Origin: Ailurus styani
Lineage: Eukaryota > Chordata > Mammalia > Carnivora > Ailuridae
Length of the DNA: 64,000 bases
Direction of reading: 5' to 3'
NCBI GenBank assembly: GCA_002007465.1
Contig: LNAC01000729.1
Location: 681,710 to 745,709, forward strand
Position numbers and translations under genes: made by a program. The notes under the pieces are model-generated. The model had not been told where the DNA came from, searched no databases, and saw only the letters and a list, made by a program, of their open reading frames with translations. This document shows, piece by piece, positions 35,416 through 45,991 of this stretch; positions within the stretch are counted from its first letter, which is position 1; the number at the start of each line of letters is the position of its first letter.

Positions 35416-35485
35416 ATGTCCAGTGACCACCCGAACAACAGCACACTGAAGGAGGCCCCGTTTAAAGACCCGTTCTTGAAAAAAG
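35416..35485 (+). CDS. LDLRAD4: LDLRAD4 alternative first coding exon (short isoform), partial CDS
   Basis: An ATG with A at -3 opens a 23-codon frame reading MSSDHPNNSTLKEAPF, then KDPFLKK, followed by one base (G) and a donor g|gtacac (GT at 35486). The exon therefore ends in phase 1. The next LDLRAD4 exon begins with 'cg', so joining gives GCG (Ala) followed by ELEFAQ, in frame. An in-frame TAA at 35320-35322 with no intervening in-frame ATG fixes this as the first possible start. The peptide is polar, has one N-glycosylation-type sequon (NNS/NST) and no signal peptide. The product would lack the LDLR class A domain but keep the membrane helix and tail. C18orf1 is known to have alpha and beta forms with different N-termini; assignment of this exon to the beta type is inference. 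The donor is only moderate at +3 to +6, and no transcript evidence is available here. Confidence 0.75.
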
Positions 35486-38400
35486 GTACACTTTCAAAGG
35501 CCAGCCGTGGGTGATGCCTGTTCTCTGGGGTTTCTGGTGGTGGTTCTTGGAGTTTGGGCTGAGGACAGAGTTGAGAAGAGCAGAAGCTCTTTCTCAAGAA
35601 GTTTGTATCTACCTAAGAAGGGTCTGTCAGCACTGAGAACGCTTCAGGGTTTGACTCTCTGTAGGAAGATGTATTTTAGGCTTTTTCGACTTCTTTCTCA
35701 TCTGCAATTAGTTTGTTCCTATTGGAGATGCTCTATGTAAATACACAGGTTTGCTGCTTTGGAGTTTTGTTTTTTCAAAATCCTTCTATACATGAGACTA
35801 ACTCTTCCCCCACCCCCAGAAAGTCTATTACTCACTGCTAGACTCATGGGTATTTTTTTTTCACCCTGAGTTGTTGAAAACAGCATTTGAAAGAAAAGAT
35901 GTGTTTCTCAGGATGTGGGTGGTTTACTGGGTTGTTTCTCAGGTCACCAGTCTAGTAACAGCAGACCTTGGGAAAGCCAACTGTGACTCTGAGAGGGAGA
36001 CTGTGAGAGACAGTCAGAGGCTGCTAGCTAGGGAGCTTTCAGAAACCACTGCTCTTAAATGTGAAGAAGATGGTGACTTGTGCAGCTGTATATGTTTCTG
36101 ATACATTTTCCTAAATTAATAATGTGGGGGGGATGGATTTTAAATGAATCCTATAGAGGGAATTGTGGGTTTATGTATGTATTTTTTTTCCGTTTATAAC
36201 ATAGTGGAGGGATAGACTTTTAAAAGGTTTGTAATTGCGCTTACTCCTCGGCTGTGTTTTCAGAAAATCCTGTCAATCATCTTTGATTGGAACATATTTA
36301 GCTAGATTTCTTTCTGAAGAGATCATGAGACTCTAGATTCTAAAATGCATGAGGAAAAGTTGTTTTGGATGAATGCTTGGACAGTAGTCATTTTAAAAAA
36401 CGTTATTCTAGCTGGGTGGACCCTCAGGGTCTGCATTCTAGGGATTCAGTAGTCAGTCAATTTATTGCTCGCTGCTCCTTGCCTGCCAGTGTCATTAAAG
36501 GCACCTGGCTATGGGCTGGGGTCAGGCGGATATGAGCTGAGCCCTGCCCTCAGAGAACCCTGTGCCATCTGACTGCACTTTGTTTTTGTTTCTCCTCCTA
36601 GAGATCACAGGTATCATTTCCCACTTTTATTATCATGCAAAACATTTTATATAAATATATTAACAGAAATAGGAGTCTGTAAACAAGTAACATATAGCAA
36701 CCAGGAGGTTCTTTTTCCAGTGACAGTTCACACTGCCTAGAATAGTAATAGTCGAATGATTTTTAAGAACTATGAAAACCTTTGGCAAAACTTTATCACT
36801 GAAGTCGTTAGGAAATGTCTGGTGGAATATGGCTCTGTGCTAGACATTGTTAGAAGCAGATTAGGCAACGGGGACCCTTCCTTCTATGGATTTCCTTAGC
36901 AGTTTATCTAAGATGAACACTAACTTTGTGCAAGTCGTGTGTGGCATACTGAGGATACTAAAGAAGATCAAGGTACTATCCCAGAGATGACTTCACGAGG
37001 AAGAAGACCAGAAAATGGGTGCTCTAAGTGATAAGTCCGATGACAGGGTTCAGCAGCGTGCTAAGGAGCCTCTGAAGGGAACCGTCATCAAGTAGTTAGG
37101 AAAGAGCCTCTTAAGGAAGATAAAGCCTAACAGGTGACACCACATTGGCCTATCTCTGGGTGGGTGGTTCTTTCCCCCTTCCTTTGTTCTCCTTATTATA
37201 AGATAGACTGGAATAGCCAACCCACCCAAGGAAAAGAAAATTCAAAATATACAATCTAATCATTATGATTATAGCTCTTACTGTTTTGCCTTCTGAACTT
37301 CAAGCTGTGAAGTTATTCATCTAACAGGCTGAATTTTCCCCCCTCGACCACGGTGTTTAATGAGTGTGAATTTTCATTCAGCCATTAAAGTCTCCAAGAG
37401 TATTTTAAACTAACAGTTCACAAACTTGAGGCAATTATGGTCTGTGTGGATTCCAACTCCTGCCCCCACCCGTCTTCCTGCCCCCACTGCCCGGTCTCTG
37501 TAGGACTGGGGAAAGGATTTACCAGCCTTTAGGAACATTCAGCACTTTAAAAGTGTCACAGAGCCAAAAATAAAGAGGAAGACACCCTCCAAGGCTGTCA
37601 TCTTCTCACCACACCCACTCTGCCCAGGAGAACAGAGAGGAAGGAGATGCAGTCACTGCGCCCGAGCCATGGTGGAGACCTAGGAAAGCTCCCTGGGAGA
37701 GAGAGGCTGCCCAGAGTAAGCCTGGGTGGCTGCTAGCCACAGTCTCGGTCTTCCCAAGAGACTGTATAGCACTTGGGGGGCAAAGTGCAGTGCTGTCATT
37801 GGTTAGGGTGGGAGAGGAGCCCTTCGCAGTGATGCGTAGGGATCTGTGGAAAGCATTCAGTGCTTTCCATGACATCCCACTATTCTGCATGCTGAACTTT
37901 CCTGAATGCTGGCTGCCAAGGTATTTCCTTGGCTGGGTGAAAGGAGAGGGCTGATGGGAGGCTCAGACGTTGCCCCCCCACTCCATTTTTAGGGTCTGTA
38001 AGGGCATAAATTACACATCTGGAGCTTTATAATTAAAAATCTAGAAAACAGGACTCCTGGGAAGGATGACATATTAATGGAGGAAAGACCAAGTGGAAGA
38101 TGGTGTTAACCATCCCACAAATAGAAGTGAGTGTTATATTAGGAACCTAAGGTGGTAGAACCATGCTTCCCCAGAGTTCTTTAAAAATAGTACAGACGTT
38201 CATGCCTCTAGTATGAGTCAGTTTAGCTCTTCATTGAACCAGAGAATAGACCAACCGGCCTCACACAATTTCCTCCGTTCTTGCAATTCTCTACGACACA
38301 GCTTGGCATTTCTTGGGGATGTTTCTATAAAAATAGAGAGATGCCATCATCACCATCATCGCTGTCACTGTTTTATAGTAATAAAACAAGGTGCTGTGAT

Positions 38401-41122
38401 GCCTCCCTGTAAGTTTTAGGCTAAATTTATTATATATTTTCTGGTGTTTGGATTGCGGTGACTCATCCATTATAACATCGTGAACTACAGCCCCATGAAA
38501 GGAGGGGGAGTGTGAAAATTTGACTGTGGCCTAAAATTATTTCCTTGCATGGATTGCTTTTTGCCATTCCTCTGTGGATGTCAGTCTCTACTGGAATCAA
38601 GGAAAACTGACCTGTGAGCTGCATTCAGAGTCCAAACTGGGCACATGAAATTTTGGAAACCCTAAAATATCCTATTATTTTCTCAGAACTCTACTATTCC
38701 TGTAGATTTTTTTAACCTTTGTTCTTAATTGTTCTTCCTGAATTCGTTCTCTCCTTAACCTCCTCTTTCCACCCCATTCCCAAAACCAGAATCCCAGTCA
38801 TTTTTCCTTTCCATGCACCATTGCACATTGCCTCTCCTCGACTGTAAGAAAACAGAGAGTATCTCGTAAGGCCTGGTGTGGGCAGACCAGGGTGCGAGAG
38901 GGAGAAGCAGCAAGGTCCCAGGGCAGTGCCAGGTCTCCGCTGTTATCTGGCTCGCTTCTGTGCATAGACTGTTGTTCCTAGGCACAGGGTTGGGTGTCCC
39001 CTTGATTTAGGGAGCATGCCTGCGTCTGTCTGAAGAATATGCCTCTTCAGGGCCTGTCGAAAGAGTCTCTTAGGGGGTGGGTAACAGGCCTCATCTACCT
39101 CTGCCCCTCTGTATATACAGCCTTTGCACCCCGGGCCTCTCAAGCTTGGAGAGCCATGGAGAGGAATCAGTGATGTGTAAAGCAGACGGTACACCCCCGC
39201 AACCCCCTCCCCCACATGCACACACGTGTGGGAAAACATGTGGCCAGGGACTGCTACCTTGAAGGGATGGTGGTTTCAGCGAGAAGTGAAGAGTGTTCAG
39301 CCTGCTGAGCCCTGACTGTGCAGTACAGGAAACTGCTGGCTAAGGTCCCTGGAAGCCCCCAGAAGGTCTGTGGTTGAGATCAGGAGTACAGCAATCTTGA
39401 AACTGGACACCTTGAAGAACAGGTGTGCTGAATTTTATCTGATAGTCACATCTGGAAGTGAGAAAGCAAGGTTTGTTTTGTTTTTGTTTTTGTTTTTGTT
39501 TTAATGGCAAGCTTCTTTTACTTGTCCTGTGAGTTATTTTCTTAGGCGGTGTAAAATCAGGCCATTGGCAACAGAGCCACATCCAGGGACTGCAAAACAC
39601 TTTGGGGGCCCAGCTGCCTCTGAGCAGTATCCATGCAGGAGTAAAGGGTTCAGGAGTGGCAAAGGGAGAGACGGATTCACTGTCACCATTATTGCGCAAT
39701 GTATGGAGAGAGAGAAAAGTGGGACTGGGTTTCCCATCTACTGTGTCCAGGCTGTCGATATCCTATAGTGGTGTGGTCTTTACTCAATTTGCCTTTTATG
39801 ATGCATGTTTTAGTAGAATTTTCCTGTTTAAAGTACAAGAGGGTGTGGGAGGGCAAGTGTGAAGAGGGGCTGCTCACATTCCCCCTTGTCTTGAAGGGAG
39901 AGGTTATCAGTAGTGGAAGTCTGTGGGATCTGGATGTTATCGTGTTTGTCCCCAAGAAAACTCACTGACTCTGTTTACTCCAATTTTCACTCTGAGAATT
40001 CTCTGGACCCCTCTTGGAGAAGTATTTATAGCCCCCAAGAGAGTAGAACCTTCATACTTCCCTGTTGTTGGCATTTGAGAAAGCAGTCTGTTTTTATTGA
40101 CTGTGTATTTTGCCCGTCAAAGTGAAGGTCACCTGCACATTTGACTAGGGCTGTGCCGCTCTGCTGAGGCTCCACCCCCAGGGGCTCTGCTTCAGGCTCC
40201 AAGGAGCACCGCAGGTGACCCTGGACCGCAGGGACTGCTGACTGGCTGCTGCCCTGCTTACTGTTGCTCCTGCATCTGATTAGGACTTGGTTGTTAGGAC
40301 AGTGGCCTTTGGGACCCGGGCCATTCCCTGCAGGAAGGGCTGCCTCTCGCACTGGCCTGTGGGCTGTAGTAGCCAAGGCTCTGATTAGGCTTCTGTCACC
40401 GAGATTGGCCAGCTGGGCTACACTGCTGTGCTGTTTGCCTTAGTGAGTGGCACCCAGGAAACCCAGTTCCTGCTAGCCAGTGCCCTTGCCCTGCCCCAGG
40501 CGAGTTCCGCACTGTTTCTATGCCTGTGAACCCCGCCGCAGTCTCTGTGTGTCCTGTGTTCTATAGGTGCACCTGCTGTGGCTGTCCTTGTGCATGAAAA
40601 CTCAGGACAGTGGCCCAGGAGCTGTTCTGACCACATCTCAAATCCTGGCATCAGGAGTATCCCCAAGAAGTCCGGGCCATTAGTGTTTATACTAGAGTGC
40701 CTGCTGTCCATCAGTCTAGACCACCATTTCTCCAACTGGGTCTCAGGAATCTCTGGGGGTCTCTAAGACCCCAGTCTCCAGTGGTTGGTAAGGCCAGATC
40801 TCCTTCACATACCTTAGCCAAACAAACATGTCACAGCAGATTGAAAGTGAAGCATGGGGAGAATCCAGCTGTCTCTTATTAAGGTATATAACGTAAAACA
40901 TGCGCAGAAGGGTAAAGCTGTGCCGCTCTTATCACTAAGTTTTTGTTTTGAGAAATAGTGTATATAAGTGTTATATATGTTAACATGAGTTTATTTTTTA
41001 ATGAATAAATTTTTAAACTTTTCAGTGCTAATTGCAAATATGGCAAATATCAGCAGATGTCATCTGTACAAATAAAGCTCTTTCAGGGGTTACCAGTAGC
41101 TTTTAAGAGTATAGTGGGGTCC

Positions 41123-41711
41123 TTTGGAGAAGTGTCTGTTCATGTCTTCTGCCCATTTTTTGACATGATTATCTGTTTTTTGGGAGTTGAGCTTGAGAAG
41201 TTCTTTATAGATCTTGGATATCAATTTTCATAGATGCAATGTCCACAATCACCAAACTGTGGAAAGAGCCGAGATGCCTTTCAACAGATGAATGGATAAA
41301 GAAGATGTGGTCCATATATACAATGGAGTATTACGCAGCCATCAGAAATGTTGAATACCCAACTTTTGTATCAACATGGACGGGACTGGAGGAGGTGATG
41401 CTGAATGAAATAAGTCAAGCAGAGAAAGTCAGTTATCATATGGTTTCACTTACTTGTGGAACATAAGGAATAACATGGAGGACATTAGAAGAAAGAAAGG
41501 AAAAGTGAACTGGGGTAAATCAGAGGGGGAGACGAACCATGAGAGACTATGGACTCTGAGAAACAAACTGAAGGTTATGGAGGGGAATGGGGAGAGGGGA
41601 TGGGTGAGCCTGGGGGTGGGTATTAAGGAGGGTACGTATTGCATGGAGCACTGGGTGTGGTGCATGAACAATGAATCTTGGATCACTGAAAAAATAAAGT
41701 AAAAAAAAAAA
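41123..41711 (+). mobile_element. LINE-1 with 5' inversion (twin priming)
   Basis: 41123-41222 is antisense L1 ORF2 ('gtgtctgttcatgtcttctg', 'gagaagttctttatagatct'). From about 41230 to 41700 it is sense L1: ORF2 end (KLWKEPRCLSTDEWIKKMW, MEYYAAIR, then MLNEISQAEKVSYH) and 3' UTR ending 'tggatcactgaaaaaataaa' plus poly-A. Flanking copies of aagagta(t/g)ag(t/a)ggg(g/a)tcc at 41105-41122 and 41712-41729 (15 of 18 identical) fit a TSD. ORF2 sequence between the two segments is missing at the junction. Confidence 0.88.
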
Positions 41712-42069
41712 AAGAGTAGAGAGGGATCCTGAGAACAAAGCACTGGAGAGCTGTGAGCGTAAGCAGAGCAGGGGTGCGGAGCCCAGGGAGAAAGTGCGGC
41801 AAGTTTGGATGTGTAGTGGGGATGGGGTGGGCTTGCCAGGCCTTGGCCCCTCAGCAGGGCTAGCATAGGGCCCACTGCACATAGCATGTTGATAAGAAAG
41901 CTGAAGAAACGCAGCCTTAGAGCAGCTAGTCCCCTTTAAAAGAAAGATTCCATACCCTGCTTCTCACAATCGAGATCTTTCGTACTCTTGCTTGTGATGA
42001 ACTTTCTAACGCAATGTTAGGTCAGAAGATTTGTGCCTTTCAAATGATATAAAATGTTCTCTGTGCTGT

Positions 42070-43100
42070 CTCAGACCTAAAGAAATCAAATCCAGAGTGA
42101 ATGAAGATCTAAACATAAAAATGCACTGTGTAAAAATCTTAGAAAAAATATTTTTAGAATATTGGAGAAGACCTTCCTAATCAAACAGGAAGCTTAGAAG
42201 CCATAAAAGAAAAAAAATAGTACTTTATGATGTAAAAATTATTTACATCTTCTATAGAGAAACTCATAGCAAAGTTAGTGACAGACGAGGAGAAAGTAGT
42301 TGCAACACATGTAACAGACAAAACTGTGGTCATAATATGTCAAGGCTGCTTACCAATAAATGAGAAAATTACAAATAAGCTAATACGAACAACTATGATT
42401 ATGAAAAAGAAAAATACAAATTGCCAATAACCATAGGGGAGGATCTAAAATTACTAGTAATTGGGAAAATATGAATTAAAGCAAGATATATATTTTTGCC
42501 CATCAGATTAGTGCAAATGAAAAGGGTGAGTATTCAATGTTAATTAGCGTGTGGGGCAAGAGCCCTTTCCTAAGGCCAAGTCTCAGGAGCCATCAGCATT
42601 TAAAAGGATATGTCCTTGACCCAGAAATTTCAATTTTAGGAATCTTTCCTGTAGGGATACTCAAAATGTGGGTCAACATTCACATTCACACACATACGTA
42701 CACATGCACCCACAATCTTTTGATCTTAATAGAAAAAAGGAAAAAAAATACCCAAACATCTAGCAATTAGAAAATATAAATTCCAGTATATCAGTATTCT
42801 GGACTAGACAACCGCCATAAAGAATGAGGTTGGCTTTATATATTCTTGTTTAAAAATGTCTGTGATATATTAAGTGAAAAAAAGCAGAGCAATGTATTTG
42901 TGCAATGATTCCACTCATTAAGAGAAGAAAGCCCTTATTCAATAGGCAAATGCACAGATACACACGCGGGTGAACTGTGTTGTCCTCCAGGTCGGCGCGG
43001 GGTTGGGTGGGGTCAGGGAGGCCTACAAAGGAGAACTTTTACATTGTACACTATGTCCTTCTGTACTGGTTACATTTTAAGGAAGTCTTCATTATTTTTA
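42070..43100 (+). mobile_element. Old LINE-1 (L1M-like) 3' portion, sense
   Basis: Diverged ORF2-type sequence ('gaagaccttcctaatcaaac', 'gaattaaagcaagatatata', 'gacccagaaatttcaatttt') with many stops, then a 3' part to the '...tttataataaaaattctt' A-rich end, where a SINE inserted. Confidence 0.7.
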
Positions 43101-43114
43101 TAATAAAAATTCTT

Positions 43115-43338
43115 GGGCGCCTGGGTGGCTCAGTGGGTTAAAGCCGCTGCCTTCGGCTCAGGTCATGATCCCAGGGTCCTGGGATCGAGGCCCACATCGG
43201 GCTCTCTGCTCAGCGGGAAGCCTGCTTCCTCCTCCTCTCTCTCTCTCTCTCTGCCTGCCTCTCTGCCTACTTGTAATCTCTCTCTCTGTGTCAAGTGAAT
43301 AAATAAAATTTAAAAAAAAAAAAAATAAAAAAAAAATA
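43115..43338 (+). mobile_element. CAN-SINE, sense, with 13-bp TSD
   Basis: Head 'gggcgcctgggtggctcagt', then 'gggttaaagccgctgccttc', CT run, 'aataaataaaatttaaaaaa' tail. The duplication aataaaaattctt is at 43102-43114 and 43339-43351. The intact consensus-like body suggests a recent insertion and supports a musteloid-like host. Confidence 0.96.
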
Positions 43339-43573
43339 AATAAAAATTCTTTTCAAACGAAACGCAGATAAACCCCAAATGCCCGTAGAATTAAGGAAAA
43401 TATAATTTGACTGTTTTGCTACAAATGGTTATCTGCATAGCTTTCTATATACAGGAAAAGATAATCTCGAAAGACATCCTCCAGGTGAAGAATTAACCCA
43501 TGAAGACTTTGTGCAGGACCCTTCACTGTAATTGTCACCTTCCTCTCTTTCCATGTCTATAGAGCAATGAAGA

Positions 43574-43753
43574 TCTTTTTTTAAAAGATTTTATTTATTT
43601 ATAAGTCAGAGAGAGAGAGCATACAAGCAGGGAGAGTGGCAGGCAGAGGGAGAAGCAGGCTCCCCACTGAGCAAGGAGCCTGATGTGGGACTTGATCCCA
43701 GGACCCCTGAGCAGAAAGCAGACACTTAACTGACTGAACCACCCAGTCGCCCC
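43574..43753 (-). mobile_element. CAN-SINE, antisense
   Basis: 'aaaagattttatttatttat', 'aggcagagggagaagcaggc', 'cttgatcccaggacccctga', ending 'ccacccagtcgcccc'. Similar caatgaa(g/t)at flanks. The 'tcatgacct' block after 'gaccc' is deleted. Confidence 0.92.
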
Positions 43754-44418
43754 TCAATGAATATTTTTTGAGAAAAGAAAACATTTGTCAATTCCTCGGC
43801 ATGATTTAACCTTATGATCCGCCATTAGGCCTCGGGCAGTGTCCAGAACAATGACAGCCATGCAGGGTGAGCGAGGGGCGGGGGAGCACAGCACCGGGGC
43901 CTTGCTGACCGCCAGCTTCTAGAGCTGCTCAGGGCTTTGCCTCTTGAGCCTCTGCAGTCGGCCGTGCCCATGGGATCTACCCTTTTACTGCCCACTCAGG
44001 CTGTGCCCAGCAAACCCACCTGGCCTCAACTACTCACCACGTTGGCCCAGCAGTTCAGCTCCCTTACATGCAGCTCTCTGTGCTCCAGGGTGCACATCTG
44101 GGCTGGTCCCGCTGTAGGCCCCAGGCTAAGTACAGTCCAGCCCAGTCCTACAATACATCTTTGTCCCTTGAGTATGTATGGGCAAGCGTGGAGGGCATTG
44201 TCCCAGGACTGGACACGGGGAGGTCCAGGAACACCCTCTGTTTATCCCCATGCCAACTCTAGCCCCTCTGTTTCCAGGGTATGGACGCTGGGGGCTCACA
44301 GGTGCAGACACTGCGGGGAGGGTACTACCTAGGCCCTTCCTGCATTATCCCAGGTATGAGCCTGTACATTGAAAGAGAATATATCTGCACTGGCCATCGG
44401 CCTGGGTTCTACAGCAAG

Positions 44419-44421
<3 letters not shown>

Positions 44422-44474
<53 letters not shown>

Positions 44475-44487
44475 CGCATGCGCATGC
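44422..44487. repeat. (TG)n(CG)n Z-DNA-prone microsatellite
   Basis: A pure TG array followed by gcgcgcgcgcgc and atgcgcatgc. TG-rich degenerate sequence continues to about 44660. The long frames across it are repeat artefacts. Confidence 0.95.
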
Positions 44488-45836
44488 CTTGCATGTATGT
44501 GTATCCACATACATGTGTTATTTACACGAACACATGCATACATGTGCGTATGTGTGTGCACAAATGCACTGTACCAACGTGTGTACAAGTGTGTTGCTGT
44601 GGGCATGCGTGTGCATGCAGGTGTGTTTGTGTGGGTCTGTGTGTGGGCGTGTATTGCAGGTTCCAGGCAGGGCACAATTGACAGAGCTCCCCCCGTACCC
44701 TTCCCCATACCTCCTTCCCTCGCAACAAAGTTGTATGCGGTCTTCCTCACTGTCTGGCTGGCAGAGCCTTTACCTGTTTAAGCTGACCCCCCCCCCGCCC
44801 CTGCACAATCACTTTCTTTCACGGTGCAGGGAGACTCTGAGGAAATGGTGGGTGACATCCTGCAGAGCCACGAGCTGTAAGTCAGAAATCAGGAAACGTG
44901 GGTTCTAGGCTTGACCTTGAGCAATGAGCCTCTGCCTCCTCCTGCAAAACCAAAGGGCTTGAGTCACCCAGCTCTGATTGCCAACTCAGTGTGCCATTGT
45001 GCTAGAGGTAGCTCCCGGCCCTGTCCTAGAGTGTGACGCGTGCGTCGGTGGCAGCCAGGAAATCCTCTGTCGCAGTCTCAGGAATGCAGCTTTGGACCAC
45101 TTAAAAAATATGGTGCCTGCAAGGTTGGAGACCAGGGAAATGTGTTTTCTAACTTAATTCCAAAGGCAAGGCCCTGAGCAGAGGAAGTTGGAGCTGTTTA
45201 TCAACATACTCTCCCTTTGGTGTACTGTGTGGGTCCTGTGTGGCCCAGCTTTGGAAAGCGTGACTCAACCGTAAAGATGAGTTTAACTGGAGAGATTACC
45301 CTGGGAGGGGCAGCTTCAGTTTTGCCAGACTTCTTACCTCCCCTGGGGGCAGGGCCATCCGGCAGGAACAGAATTCGGATGTTGGAGCTTTCCTTTCCCA
45401 TCCAGAGCCTGCCTACCCATGGGAAGGGGTAGCCTGTGCAGCTGCCAGCCTGCGGCATGCACACTGGGCTAGAACTTTAAGATCCATGTGTGGATGGGGT
45501 CAAGCACCCCTAGAGGTCTTGTAGAGCCAACAGAATACAGTTTCCTGAGGCCCTACTCATGACACAGTTTGCAGAGACAAGGTTTGTCTGAGCACCACAC
45601 TTGGGCTGGACACCAGAGGTCCGTTGGCAAGAGCCCCGTGATTGGGTCTCTTTTTCTTCAGATGTTATTCAGCTGTCAAAGTCTGCCAATGGCCTTGGGC
45701 AGCAGGCCTGGGGGAAAAGGAGTTTTTCTTTCTTGAGGTCCTTGAGAAGACCAGGGCCTGGCGGTTGTGTTGCTGGGGGAACTGGGTAATGGCACGAAGG
45801 GACACGTGGCTAACAGGCTTTCCCCTTCCCTCACAG

Positions 45837-45991
45837 CGGAACTGGAGTTTGCCCAGATCATCATCATTGTCGTGGTGGTCACGGTGATGGTGGTGGTCAT
45901 CGTCTGCCTGCTGAATCACTACAAAGTCTCCACACGGTCCTTCATCAACCGCCCGAATCAGAGCAGAAGGCAGGAGGACGGGCTGCAGCCG
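45837..45991 (+). CDS. LDLRAD4: LDLRAD4 internal coding exon: transmembrane and juxtamembrane segment
   Basis: This 155-nt exon follows a clear acceptor (pyrimidine-rich 'ttccccttccctcacag', AG at 45835-45836) and ends at a strong donor (ccg|gtaagt, GT at 45992). It starts with two bases completing a split codon (phase 1) and then encodes 51 residues beginning ELEFAQ. A run of I, V, T and M forms one membrane-spanning helix, followed by CLLNHYK and the basic stretch [14 protein letters not shown] ending EDGLQP at a codon boundary. The match to LDLRAD4 is nearly exact; the paralogue PMEPA1 has the related ELEFVQIIII and CLLSHYK. LDLRAD4 is known as a single-pass endosomal protein that dampens TGF-beta signalling by binding SMAD2/3 and recruits NEDD4-type ligases through PPxY motifs. 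Those tail motifs are encoded by later exons not in this window. The sequence shows RRQEDGLQP where I recall RRREDGLPQ in human, a minor difference. Confidence 0.95.

Larger units (their letters stand above)
35486..45836 (+). other. LDLRAD4: LDLRAD4 intron between alternative first exon and TM exon
   Basis: About 10.35 kb, bounded by the donor at 35486 and the acceptor at 45836. It contains single-copy sequence to about 41.1 kb, then a 5'-inverted L1, an old L1, two CAN-SINEs and a TG/CG tract. Short open frames in the 38-41 kb part have no recognisable domains, and no additional LDLRAD4-like exon is seen. Confidence 0.65.

Noticed and set aside
39475..39505. (GTTTTT)n-like run
   Set aside because: Short simple repeat without further structure; not listed as a feature.
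43115..43200. tRNA-like boxes in CAN-SINE heads
   Set aside because: The SINE head is tRNA-derived and has A/B-box-like motifs but cannot fold as a functional tRNA; annotated as SINE only.
44281..44908. Several long frames (up to 179 codons) around the TG/CG tract
   Set aside because: Dinucleotide arrays keep frames open and give Cys-Val or His-Thr repeats; no unique coding sequence.
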